This document shows positions 8,094-15,013 of a DNA stretch of 21,485 nucleotides, one piece after another. The position numbers and the translations under genes were made by a program. How positions within the stretch are numbered: position 1 is the first letter of the stretch; each line of letters opens with the position of its first letter. This DNA comes from a virus. The notes under the pieces were generated by a model. That model saw nothing but the letters and a program-made list of their open reading frames with translations. It did not search any database and was not told where the DNA came from. The stretch lies in the IMG/VR virus record IMGVR_UViG_3300025072_000063, positions 1 through 21,485 of that record. One strand, given 5' to 3'.

Positions 8094-8960
8094 ATATTGT
8101 AGTCTGACAGAAAATACTTTCTCTGTGTCGAATGTCTTTTTAACCGGAGGCGAAACCTTTGCTACACTCATAAGATCACCATCGTCATTGTACAATCCAA
8201 CTGTGGTGATAAATGTCGTGGGCATTCCTGTCAACGAAGCTGTGATAGTGCCCAACGCTGTATCACTACATGCGGTTGAGTTGTTGGTATAATTAAATTC
8301 TTGATTGAATGCTCGGCAGAATACTGACGAACGTTTAATGGCACTGATCGTCTTAAACGACAACTTGTTGATAGCTATATTACCAGCTGTTGCACCGGGA
8401 CCAAATTGAAAACCCGATGAAGATGTTACTAAGAAATTGGTAGTGCTATCACCACCGTGGAACACCATTGTTCCCGAATCATAATACACAGTACCTACAA
8501 TATTTGTCGTATCATTAGATTCAATTAAGTCACCCTTTCTACCAATACTACCAGTGACACTTGATTGAGGCACGTCAGTAAATACAAGATCGGCTACAGC
8601 ACCAAACGACATAGTAGCTGTTACACTTCCTGACAAGATACCATCATCTAATGTTGTTCTACCTACTTGAACCACTCTTGCAATAGCAGATGTAGCTACG
8701 TTATTTTGAGCAACTGGAATTGTATTGCTGGCTGTGGAAGAAAAGTAGTAATTACTAATATGTCTAAAAGCAGAGCTTAATGGAGTTGTTGTAGTTGTCC
8801 CTTGAGAGTTCACTAAGAAACCGGTTGAACTTCCTTCCATAACAAAGGCCACAACATTTCTTGCCTGTGCTGCAGTAGCAGAATCAATTGTCCAATTGAT
8901 TCTGGTTTCCACATCTGTTAATACTACATCTCTATTTAAATCGAGTTCTGTTAAAGACAT
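8037..8960 (-). CDS. Virion structural protein with VGLYND module (paralogue 1) and an odd C-terminal extension
   Basis: A 307-residue protein. The middle has TLDDGILSGSVTATM and GTVYYDSGTMVF, and the last third has FCRAFNQEFNYTNNSTA and FITTVGLYNDDGDLMSVAKV. These are the motifs of the 301-residue paralogue in the same order, and of the C-terminus of the 778-residue protein. The module should end at residue 289 (VRLQY), as in the other copies, but here 18 more residues, nearly all hydrophobic or small, follow before the stop. The homing endonuclease gene starts 39 nt further on, so the extension may mark its insertion point. The start ATG at 8960 has AGGGA upstream. It is probably a baseplate or fibre-associated virion component; its exact role is unknown. 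Confidence 0.8.
   Translation of the reverse strand: MSLTELDLNRDVVLTDVETRINWTIDSATAAQARNVVAFVMEGSSTGFLVNSQGTTTTTPLSSAFRHISNYYFSSTASNTIPVAQNNVATSAIARVVQVGRTTLDDGILSGSVTATMSFGAVADLVFTDVPQSSVTGSIGRKGDLIESNDTTNIVGTVYYDSGTMVFHGGDSTTNFLVTSSSGFQFGPGATAGNIAINKLSFKTISAIKRSSVFCRAFNQEFNYTNNSTACSDTALGTITASLTGMPTTFITTVGLYNDDGDLMSVAKVSPPVKKTFDTEKVFSVRLQYAIGWLALPFLAYGNMLMS
8094..8201 (-). repeat. VGLYND C-terminal module, copy in the 307-residue protein
   Basis: These codons encode 36 residues from VGLYNDDGDLMSVAKV to VRLQY. Length and anchor residues match the copies at 4305-4412 and 5219-5326, but this is the only copy not followed directly by a stop codon. Confidence 0.85.
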
Positions 8961-8974
8961 TATGATTCCCTATT

Positions 8975-9544
8975 TTAAGTTGTTGCCGTAGCACTAATGG
9001 TAAGAGTAAACTCTTTTCTTGCACCAGTATTAATACCAATTACATCAATCTTGGTATCACCAGATTTTCCACCAGCATTAGCACCTGTTTTAAGATTAAA
9101 AATACCAGTACCATTTTCATCTGGCAGAGCCTTTGTTGACTCTACAACGGCGATATCCAAGTCTCTTGATGTAGCGGTATAACCCTGTGGATCTTCACCA
9201 TTTTCGGTTGAAACTTCAATTCTAACGTCGTTACCAAAATCTGCTGTAGCAACAGTAGGTTGTAGCTTCAAGGTAGAAATCTTCAAAGTGCCCTTGGGTA
9301 ATGTAACCAACCTATTCAACAGAGCAACCGCGTCGTTTGAGATTGGTTCCAATACCGGTAGATTTAGAATGTCACGCTCAGGATTTACTGAGTTGGTAAC
9401 ATCAAACAATTGATAGTTTACGTCATCATCACCAAATGCAAACTTGGTGATTCTAAAACTACCATCATTTTTTGCCAGCGCTTCACGACCCTTTTTAGTT
9501 AGAATCGCGTCGATGACGGCTGTGGATGAGTCGAGAAAAGCCAA
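8975..9544 (-). CDS. Small conserved virion protein (MAFLD type), TTG start
   Basis: A 189-residue protein beginning MAFLDSSTAVIDAILTKKGR and continuing GDGSF-like as KNDGSFRITKFAFGDDDVNY. I recognise this N-terminus from structural proteins of marine T4-like phages, where a similar 'MAFLD...hlDaxLTxxGRxxLAKxDGSFxIxKFAhGDDExNY' opening is usual. Its biochemical role is not known to me. The rest is Thr/Asn/Gly-rich and beta-like, ending TLTISATATT; no membrane segment is seen. The start codon is TTG at 9544, supported by an ideal AGGAG 7 nt upstream and by the family N-terminus; no in-frame ATG is available nearby. It precedes paralogue 1 by 14 nt. It probably belongs with the same appendage set. 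Confidence 0.82.
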   Translation of the reverse strand: MAFLDSSTAVIDAILTKKGREALAKNDGSFRITKFAFGDDDVNYQLFDVTNSVNPERDILNLPVLEPISNDAVALLNRLVTLPKGTLKISTLKLQPTVATADFGNDVRIEVSTENGEDPQGYTATSRDLDIAVVESTKALPDENGTGIFNLKTGANAGGKSGDTKIDVIGINTGARKEFTLTISATATT

Positions 9545-9607
9545 TGTAGTTCTCCTTTTAAATGCAACACTAATATATTTTAATAACTTCTATTCTATTA
9601 CTAAATA
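9545..9607 (-). promoter_or_regulatory. AT-rich 63-nt spacer, possible internal promoter
   Basis: This is the larger of only two gaps above 50 nt. On the minus strand it is almost pure A/T (for example TTATTAAAATATATTAG) apart from the ribosome-binding site. I see no clear hairpin with a T-run. The T4 late motif TATAAATA is not present as such, so a late promoter is possible but not shown. Confidence 0.25.
9552..9556 (-). promoter_or_regulatory. Strong ribosome-binding site for a TTG start
   Basis: The minus strand reads AAAAGGAGAACTACATTG, with AGGAG 7 nt before TTG at 9544. It is among the best-matching sites in the window, and it sits in front of the only non-ATG start I accept. It may compensate for the weak start codon. 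Confidence 0.75.
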
Positions 9608-10165
9608 TCATTTTGTTGTGGTTTTACTCTGTTTGGTTGTTCTTTTCTTTGGAGGTGTTGAAGAAACAACTTTTTTATCTTCGGCAGCTGCCTGTTCCGC
9701 GGCAACGGCCGCTTCTGCAACCGCTCTCTTAACTTCTTTACTAACAACAATATTAATAGATTTGATACTATCGGTGGCATGATTATTGTATAAAAACTGA
9801 AATGGTGCGTGTGTGTTTTTCCCTAACCATGTAATCAAACCATCAATACGACCATGACTTTCATCAATATAGATTGCATCGAAATTACTGTAGTTATCTT
9901 TTACATACTGAATAACATCTTCTACTATTTCGTTTCTAATGTTAGAAATATGGTTTAGTTTGATATGGTCAGCTAAGTCTGGACTGAAGAATTTGTTAGG
10001 TAAATCAATACAAACCAAAGTTTCCACAACCTCAGCTAGTCGAACAGAAACCTGTCCAGCATAATAGCCCACCTCCAAAACATTTTTCTTACCTATAAGA
10101 CTATTGACAACTTCGCCCTCTTTATCGGATGACACTTGTCTAAATTGATTAATGTATTCGTTCAT
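9608..10165 (-). CDS. Class I SAM-dependent methyltransferase-like protein with Lys/Ala-rich tail
   Basis: A 185-residue protein. VLEVGYYAGQVSVRLAEV (29-46) has the E-x-G-x-x-x-G pattern of methyltransferase motif I, VCIDLPN (51-57) ends strand 2 with the acidic residue that usually holds the ribose, and FDAIYIDESHGRIDGLITWL (95-114) matches the 'D-xhhIDxxH' strand of the Methyltransf_24-like group. The fold is short, ending near residue 142. The last 43 residues switch to low complexity: Ala/Glu helix (146-162) and then a Lys/Thr/Pro tail, PPKKRTTKQSKTTTK, like histone H1 tails. The substrate is unknown. It sits between the gpI-like tail gene and structural genes, suggesting modification of a virion component or of surface glycan. 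The start ATG at 10165 has AAAGGAAT upstream. Confidence 0.68.
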   Translation of the reverse strand: MNEYINQFRQVSSDKEGEVVNSLIGKKNVLEVGYYAGQVSVRLAEVVETLVCIDLPNKFFSPDLADHIKLNHISNIRNEIVEDVIQYVKDNYSNFDAIYIDESHGRIDGLITWLGKNTHAPFQFLYNNHATDSIKSINIVVSKEVKRAVAEAAVAAEQAAAEDKKVVSSTPPKKRTTKQSKTTTK

Positions 10166-10181
10166 TTTATTATTCCTTTAG

Positions 10182-13100
10182 TTACGATTGAACTTTCTCT
10201 ACACCTTGCCGCGTAATTTGTGTAATTAAGTCTGTGTCTCTATTTGTATCGGCATTAATACCAACTCTAAACACATACGAATCGTTATTAAATAGATTCA
10301 CAACTGTAATAGGCACAATTCCTATACTGCCAGAGATGGTATCGTTCACCACTAGTTGTGTGATACTCCGTCCACCATTTATGGCACTCAAAGAAGTAAC
10401 AACATCATGTAGTGTTAAGTTAAATTGAATTTCTTCAATCTCTAATGGTGTTGTAATTATTGTGTCTTTATCTTTTATCTCTCTACCCTGCCCAGCATTA
10501 ATGTCACCAACAGTAGCGACAAACAAGTTAGTTCCATCACCAGAAGTAGGAAACTCAAAACGCAGAGCTGGATTGGAGGTCTTGAATACATTACCGCCAG
10601 CCAGCATTTTCACACGACCACTTATAAACCCATTAGACGCTGTCGTAACGGCCGTCGGGGAAAGCAATAATTGATCCAATGTTATATCCAATTCAGTTTG
10701 AGCACGACGGGCTGGTGTGATTCTGATTGGTAAAAACCTACCAACTCTTGTAGATAAGAATCTTGGAGCATTTCTAGAAGAGTTTTTGACTACGTTTGGC
10801 AGACTTCGTTGTGATGTAATAGATTCGTCAATCGTTAACTGTACATTGTTGTCCGTATATTGATATGCTTGGAAACGGGCAGTCGTACCACCACTAGCAA
10901 TCAATGTTTTTGTGTTACCACTGATAGCATCTTGGTGTTCTAAGTCCCAAGCATTAAATCTATTGCTGATAGGCAATGAAGTTAGTGGATGTTCAATGAT
11001 AGAAGGGGTAGAGTTGTATGGTGTTGACCCTTCATCGTCTGACAAAATGTTACCATCGGCTGTGAATGATCCTATTGATACTAACTCACCATTACTTCTA
11101 TGTCCAAATCTTCTCTTTAGTTTACTTCTTTCTAAAATATGTGGTTCAATATAAATACCTTCTGCCAATATATTAGTTTTTGCTGGAAGGAATTGTTTTA
11201 TGAATGGGAACATGCCACCCAACACATCATTAAAGTTGTCCATCGCCTTAATAAACGTGTTAATGTCTGTTAGTCCGACGTTATTACCAGTTACGCCCGA
11301 TATACCAGTTCCATCAATACCGCCACCGCTCTTAATTCTATTATTGAACACACCGTCACCAGAAACACTGGCACTTACGGATAAACCCCATTGTGCTGTA
11401 ATCTCATGCCATTTCTCAGGCATAGGTCCGTGATATCTTCCTTGTGTATGATCTTCAGCCGTACCTAATAGGTCATACAGGTTAAGATTTTGAATGTGAT
11501 TCTTGATTTGTCTATTGACAGCATTGATTGGGTTCAAACTGAAACTTACATAACCAATATCTTTTTGATCTGTTCCACTATTTGTTTGTCTAATACGATC
11601 ATTGTCCGCCGCAAAACCTGTGGGATAGTATGTGTTGACCTTTTTATGATTTGGAAAGATACGATAACGTTTGTCGGTATCTAATGATTCAAAACTCACC
11701 GGCACAGCACTGTTTCCAGCCGTTGTAGAGTCTACAATGAAGTTATAGTCACCAGCAAGAATAGTATTTTCTCGTAACTTATAATGAGCAGACAAACTGC
11801 TGTATGTGGCATTACGTGGACTAGCTGTTGAGTTAATAAACGATGTGGATTCAAAGTTTCTGGTATGTTCAATCATATCTTCATCAGCAAGAGGCACATC
11901 CCATGCTCTTACTTCGTGAATGTAACCAGTAAACGAACCACTACCGGGGAAATATGGAGCAAACAACGAGCCACTTGCACCAGATGAGTTAAAATCAGCA
12001 AGAGCAACGTCTGTATGTGTTGTGGAACCAGAGTTCATTGCAATAATGTCATTACCACCCGATGGTGAGGCAGATAAAGCAAAAGCAAAAACGTTTAGGC
12101 CATTACCACTACGACTTGCGGCAACATTAATGAAGTTATCTTGTGTATGAACGTATGATGATAGTGACCCTATACCACCAGATAACGCCAGACTAACCGT
12201 TTGTGCTGACATACTAGCTGTGAGAGTAGATTTGAAAGCAACCTGACCTGAAGCATTCATATCAATGGTGTATAATGGGTGTCTAAACAATACGTGACCC
12301 GTAGCACCTTGATTTGCACCGGCTGTGGCAGAAACTCTCATCTGAAGTGTGAAATCTTGTCCACTAGCGAAGTCAAAAGCGTTAGCACTTCCGGTTACAG
12401 CGTGAGATGTTGTCTGAACAAACACATCACCAGTAGAAAACAACACTGGAGTATCTACTTCTTCAATTTCTCTTACCATTGTCGGCGCATTGAATACCGA
12501 ATATTCGTTTGTCTTAAGGAAATTATGATCAACACCGTAAATACGACCAATTGATTCAACAGTTTCTCTAGTTCCCTTAGTTTTTAACAGGTACATAGCG
12601 TTGTTCATCACTCTATTCCACAATTTATAGGTGATTTCCTTGTTTGTGATATCACCAGTGGTCGTTGTGAAGTTTTGATTCGCTATATTTGCTGCAGCAG
12701 ATTCAAAAAGATCTATTCCATACTCTCTAGCTATGACCGGTAGGAATTTATTTGGTATTCTGTTCTTATCTTCGTAAGAAATACGTTTTACATATGGGAT
12801 ATATTCGATAAACATCTTCAATTCGTCTATCATATCACCCATAGCAGCCAAAGTGTTGTTCAATACGTCGTCAGTATCACCAGTAAACAGAATTTCTGGT
12901 AACATATTAGATAATTTCGATGCTCTGCTTATGATACGTTCACCAGTAGCGGCAATTGTTGTTACATGCCGTTCGACCCCAGTAGATGTTGAGACAATTT
13001 CTACTGCTGTACCTGACGTTTGATCAATTTGTTCTCTGTTTTCCTTCTCAAAGTTTTCAGCCCGAGCAGAAAGAGAGTCCATTGTAGCGGTTTGTGATCC

Positions 13101-13535
13101 TGTTATTGTATTGGTTGAGTTTCGTTTAACCCACGGCAATCTTACAGGTTCGCCTTTATCATTATTTGCAGAGGCAGTGATTGATCCAACAACACCATTG
13201 GTATCTTTGGTTAACTCATTCAAAAACCACAACTCAAAGTCAGTAGATTGCTTCTTGAACTTGTCTACTCTATAGATGTTTTCGGCACATAGAGAGGCTA
13301 TCGCCGGCTCGGCAGACGATCCAATAGGATACTCTTGCTCGATACGTCGCAATGATACTCTAAAACGTCGTAGGCCATCGCCAAAGAAGATGTGACGGGA
13401 GAACTCACCGAAGTCTATAAGGGGCCTTACTTGTTCTTGATCGGACGTTAGAGAGAGTGTAGCGAGGTCGCCTGAACTACTCCCAAAACCGGATAGAGAA
13501 TCAATTAAGCTCTCAATGGAAAATCCATCAGCCAT
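10182..13535 (-). CDS. Giant tail/baseplate protein: P2 gpI-like section with internal LamG domain
   Basis: A 1117-residue protein. The N-terminal part (about 30-110) is followed by a linker, then residues about 205-345 with the feel of P2 gpI/phage tail proteins: DDVLNNTLAAMGDMIDELK, FLPVIAREYGIDLF and YLLKTKGTRETVESIGRIYG, the last being the common 'KGTxxxhxxhhxlhG' motif. A LamG-like domain follows at about 385-560 (DFTLQMRVSA, FTGYIHEVRAWDVPLADEDM). Later, FPFIKQFLPAKTNILAEGIY and PHILERSKLK (about 770-810) match a phrase I know from large structural proteins of T4-like marine phages. The ATG at 13535 has AGGAAT upstream. Coming straight after J- and fibre-type genes it fits a baseplate-to-fibre connector. 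That it is a virion protein is very likely; the gpI relation is inferred from motif and position. Confidence 0.8.
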   Translation of the reverse strand: MADGFSIESLIDSLSGFGSSSGDLATLSLTSDQEQVRPLIDFGEFSRHIFFGDGLRRFRVSLRRIEQEYPIGSSAEPAIASLCAENIYRVDKFKKQSTDFELWFLNELTKDTNGVVGSITASANNDKGEPVRLPWVKRNSTNTITGSQTATMDSLSARAENFEKENREQIDQTSGTAVEIVSTSTGVERHVTTIAATGERIISRASKLSNMLPEILFTGDTDDVLNNTLAAMGDMIDELKMFIEYIPYVKRISYEDKNRIPNKFLPVIAREYGIDLFESAAANIANQNFTTTTGDITNKEITYKLWNRVMNNAMYLLKTKGTRETVESIGRIYGVDHNFLKTNEYSVFNAPTMVREIEEVDTPVLFSTGDVFVQTTSHAVTGSANAFDFASGQDFTLQMRVSATAGANQGATGHVLFRHPLYTIDMNASGQVAFKSTLTASMSAQTVSLALSGGIGSLSSYVHTQDNFINVAASRSGNGLNVFAFALSASPSGGNDIIAMNSGSTTHTDVALADFNSSGASGSLFAPYFPGSGSFTGYIHEVRAWDVPLADEDMIEHTRNFESTSFINSTASPRNATYSSLSAHYKLRENTILAGDYNFIVDSTTAGNSAVPVSFESLDTDKRYRIFPNHKKVNTYYPTGFAADNDRIRQTNSGTDQKDIGYVSFSLNPINAVNRQIKNHIQNLNLYDLLGTAEDHTQGRYHGPMPEKWHEITAQWGLSVSASVSGDGVFNNRIKSGGGIDGTGISGVTGNNVGLTDINTFIKAMDNFNDVLGGMFPFIKQFLPAKTNILAEGIYIEPHILERSKLKRRFGHRSNGELVSIGSFTADGNILSDDEGSTPYNSTPSIIEHPLTSLPISNRFNAWDLEHQDAISGNTKTLIASGGTTARFQAYQYTDNNVQLTIDESITSQRSLPNVVKNSSRNAPRFLSTRVGRFLPIRITPARRAQTELDITLDQLLLSPTAVTTASNGFISGRVKMLAGGNVFKTSNPALRFEFPTSGDGTNLFVATVGDINAGQGREIKDKDTIITTPLEIEEIQFNLTLHDVVTSLSAINGGRSITQLVVNDTISGSIGIVPITVVNLFNNDSYVFRVGINADTNRDTDLITQITRQGVEKVQS

Positions 13536-13549
13536 ATATTCCTACTTTC

Positions 13550-15013
13550 TTAGACTACAAAGAAGTTCCACAGATCCGGCCTGTCATAATGGAATGTGTC
13601 ACCTTTAATATTTAGTTTTAGCACTACCTTATATTCAATATCTGGATAAAGATTATTGGTATCTAACTCAAACCAGTTGCCATCTTTATCGTATGAGATT
13701 TCTACTTCTGGTACTTCAACTAAATCTGTAGTCAACTCACGTATTTCTACCGTACCACTCTTGGCAATAAAACCACTCATTGCTGTAGTGCTACCTGTTA
13801 CTGGACTTAATATTGTGCTTCTATCTCTAATGAATACTCTTATCTTTGTTGTTGAACCATAATCATATGTGGTTTGCTTGTTGATAAGATTGACAGTAAA
13901 GTTTGAAATGTTAAACGATTGAGCGCCCTGTACAGGTTGATTGAATGTCAACGCACCGGTTGTCGTTAGATATTCACCAGCCGTTGTAACCACCCAAGAA
14001 TCTACAAACAATGAAGAAGCAGAAGTTCCAATATTAATACCACTTACACTACCACCTGCTGCTGGAGCAGAAGTTCCAATGTTAACTTTATATACACCTT
14101 TAGCAAAACGACTTGCTGTTAGTGTCATAGGACTTGTTGCCACGCCGTCAGCAGAGATTGTAACATGGCCGGGGAATTCTTTTGTTCCATTCAAATCTTC
14201 CATTACACCGTCAACCATGTTGTAGAAGAATAGATTGCCAGTCTTAGAAAATTTCATTAATGACCTATCGTCTTTAAGTTCTCCCGGCCATTCTAACTGA
14301 ATGTATGGTCGTTTACGTGTGTTTGTTTCACGTCCATAAAATTTCTTCGTAAAGAAACTCGTAGATGATACTGACGTATCTACTCCTGCTGCCGTAGCTT
14401 CAGGCCCATCTTTTGCTTCTTGACCATCAGCCATTCTCAATAGGAAACCATAGTTAGCAGACACACTATTCAAGTGTCCCTTAAACCATGTAGTCACGTC
14501 TACCTTGAGGTTTTCTTCCCCCTGTGTGAACGTAGCACTACCCGAACTAGAATCATACACTTTTGTATCACTACCCAACACAGCATGCCCACCAGTAGTA
14601 GAGTTAAGTCCTGTCCATGATTGTGTGTTTGTAGCCGATAGAGCATCAGCATAACCCGTTTGCGAAAGTTTGTCATTATCTAAACCTGTCCCCTCAGTCC
14701 AATCTGCCGTAAGAGGTAAGGCCCAGATTGTAAAGTTAGATGCTATTGGATCACCGTGTAAAGCATTAAACAAATACATATATGCAGAGACAGACGTATC
14801 AGTTCTTGGGTCTGGATATTTACCAGTGCTGATAATACCACCTGTTAGTGATGTGAGAGAGAATTTTATCAACGCTCTGGCCCACTCCTTTGTGTTACGT
14901 GTAGAATTAACCTTGTTCCATACTTCTAATATTGGTGATAGACCAAAGTTAGAAGTTGTTGATTGTTCGGTAATCCACGTATCTTTTTCTACATATGCTC
15001 GAGCACGTGACAT
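13550..15013 (-). CDS. DNRLRE-type fibre/appendage protein
   Basis: A 487-residue protein. Residues about 6-260 follow the DNRLRE pattern: DTWITEQSTTSNFGLSPILE at the start, WARALIKFSLTSL, TADWTEGTG, VDVTTWFKGHL, NYGFLLRM, and a closing FYGRETNTRKRPYIQLEW. These beta domains occur in secreted and virion fibres. The C-terminal half is beta-rich and ends WFELDTNNLYPDIEYKVVLK...FFVV. The ATG at 15013 overlaps the previous stop by 1 nt (TAATG) and has GGGAG 9 nt upstream. A longer reading from TTG at 15061 would overlap the gp6-like gene by 49 nt and has no support, so I reject it. The gene sits between the wedge gene and the gpI-like gene, where P2 has none, so it is an insertion relative to that order. 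Confidence 0.8.
   Translation of the reverse strand: MSRARAYVEKDTWITEQSTTSNFGLSPILEVWNKVNSTRNTKEWARALIKFSLTSLTGGIISTGKYPDPRTDTSVSAYMYLFNALHGDPIASNFTIWALPLTADWTEGTGLDNDKLSQTGYADALSATNTQSWTGLNSTTGGHAVLGSDTKVYDSSSGSATFTQGEENLKVDVTTWFKGHLNSVSANYGFLLRMADGQEAKDGPEATAAGVDTSVSSTSFFTKKFYGRETNTRKRPYIQLEWPGELKDDRSLMKFSKTGNLFFYNMVDGVMEDLNGTKEFPGHVTISADGVATSPMTLTASRFAKGVYKVNIGTSAPAAGGSVSGINIGTSASSLFVDSWVVTTAGEYLTTTGALTFNQPVQGAQSFNISNFTVNLINKQTTYDYGSTTKIRVFIRDRSTILSPVTGSTTAMSGFIAKSGTVEIRELTTDLVEVPEVEISYDKDGNWFELDTNNLYPDIEYKVVLKLNIKGDTFHYDRPDLWNFFVV
14018..14080 (-). repeat. 15-nt direct repeat encoding a repeated IGTSA segment
   Basis: AGCAGAAGTTCCAAT occurs at 14018-14032 and again at 14066-14080 on the plus strand, 48 nt apart (16 codons, in frame). 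It encodes NIGTSA twice in the DNRLRE protein (VNIGTSAPAA and INIGTSASSL). It looks like a small in-frame duplication that has partly diverged. Confidence 0.7.
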
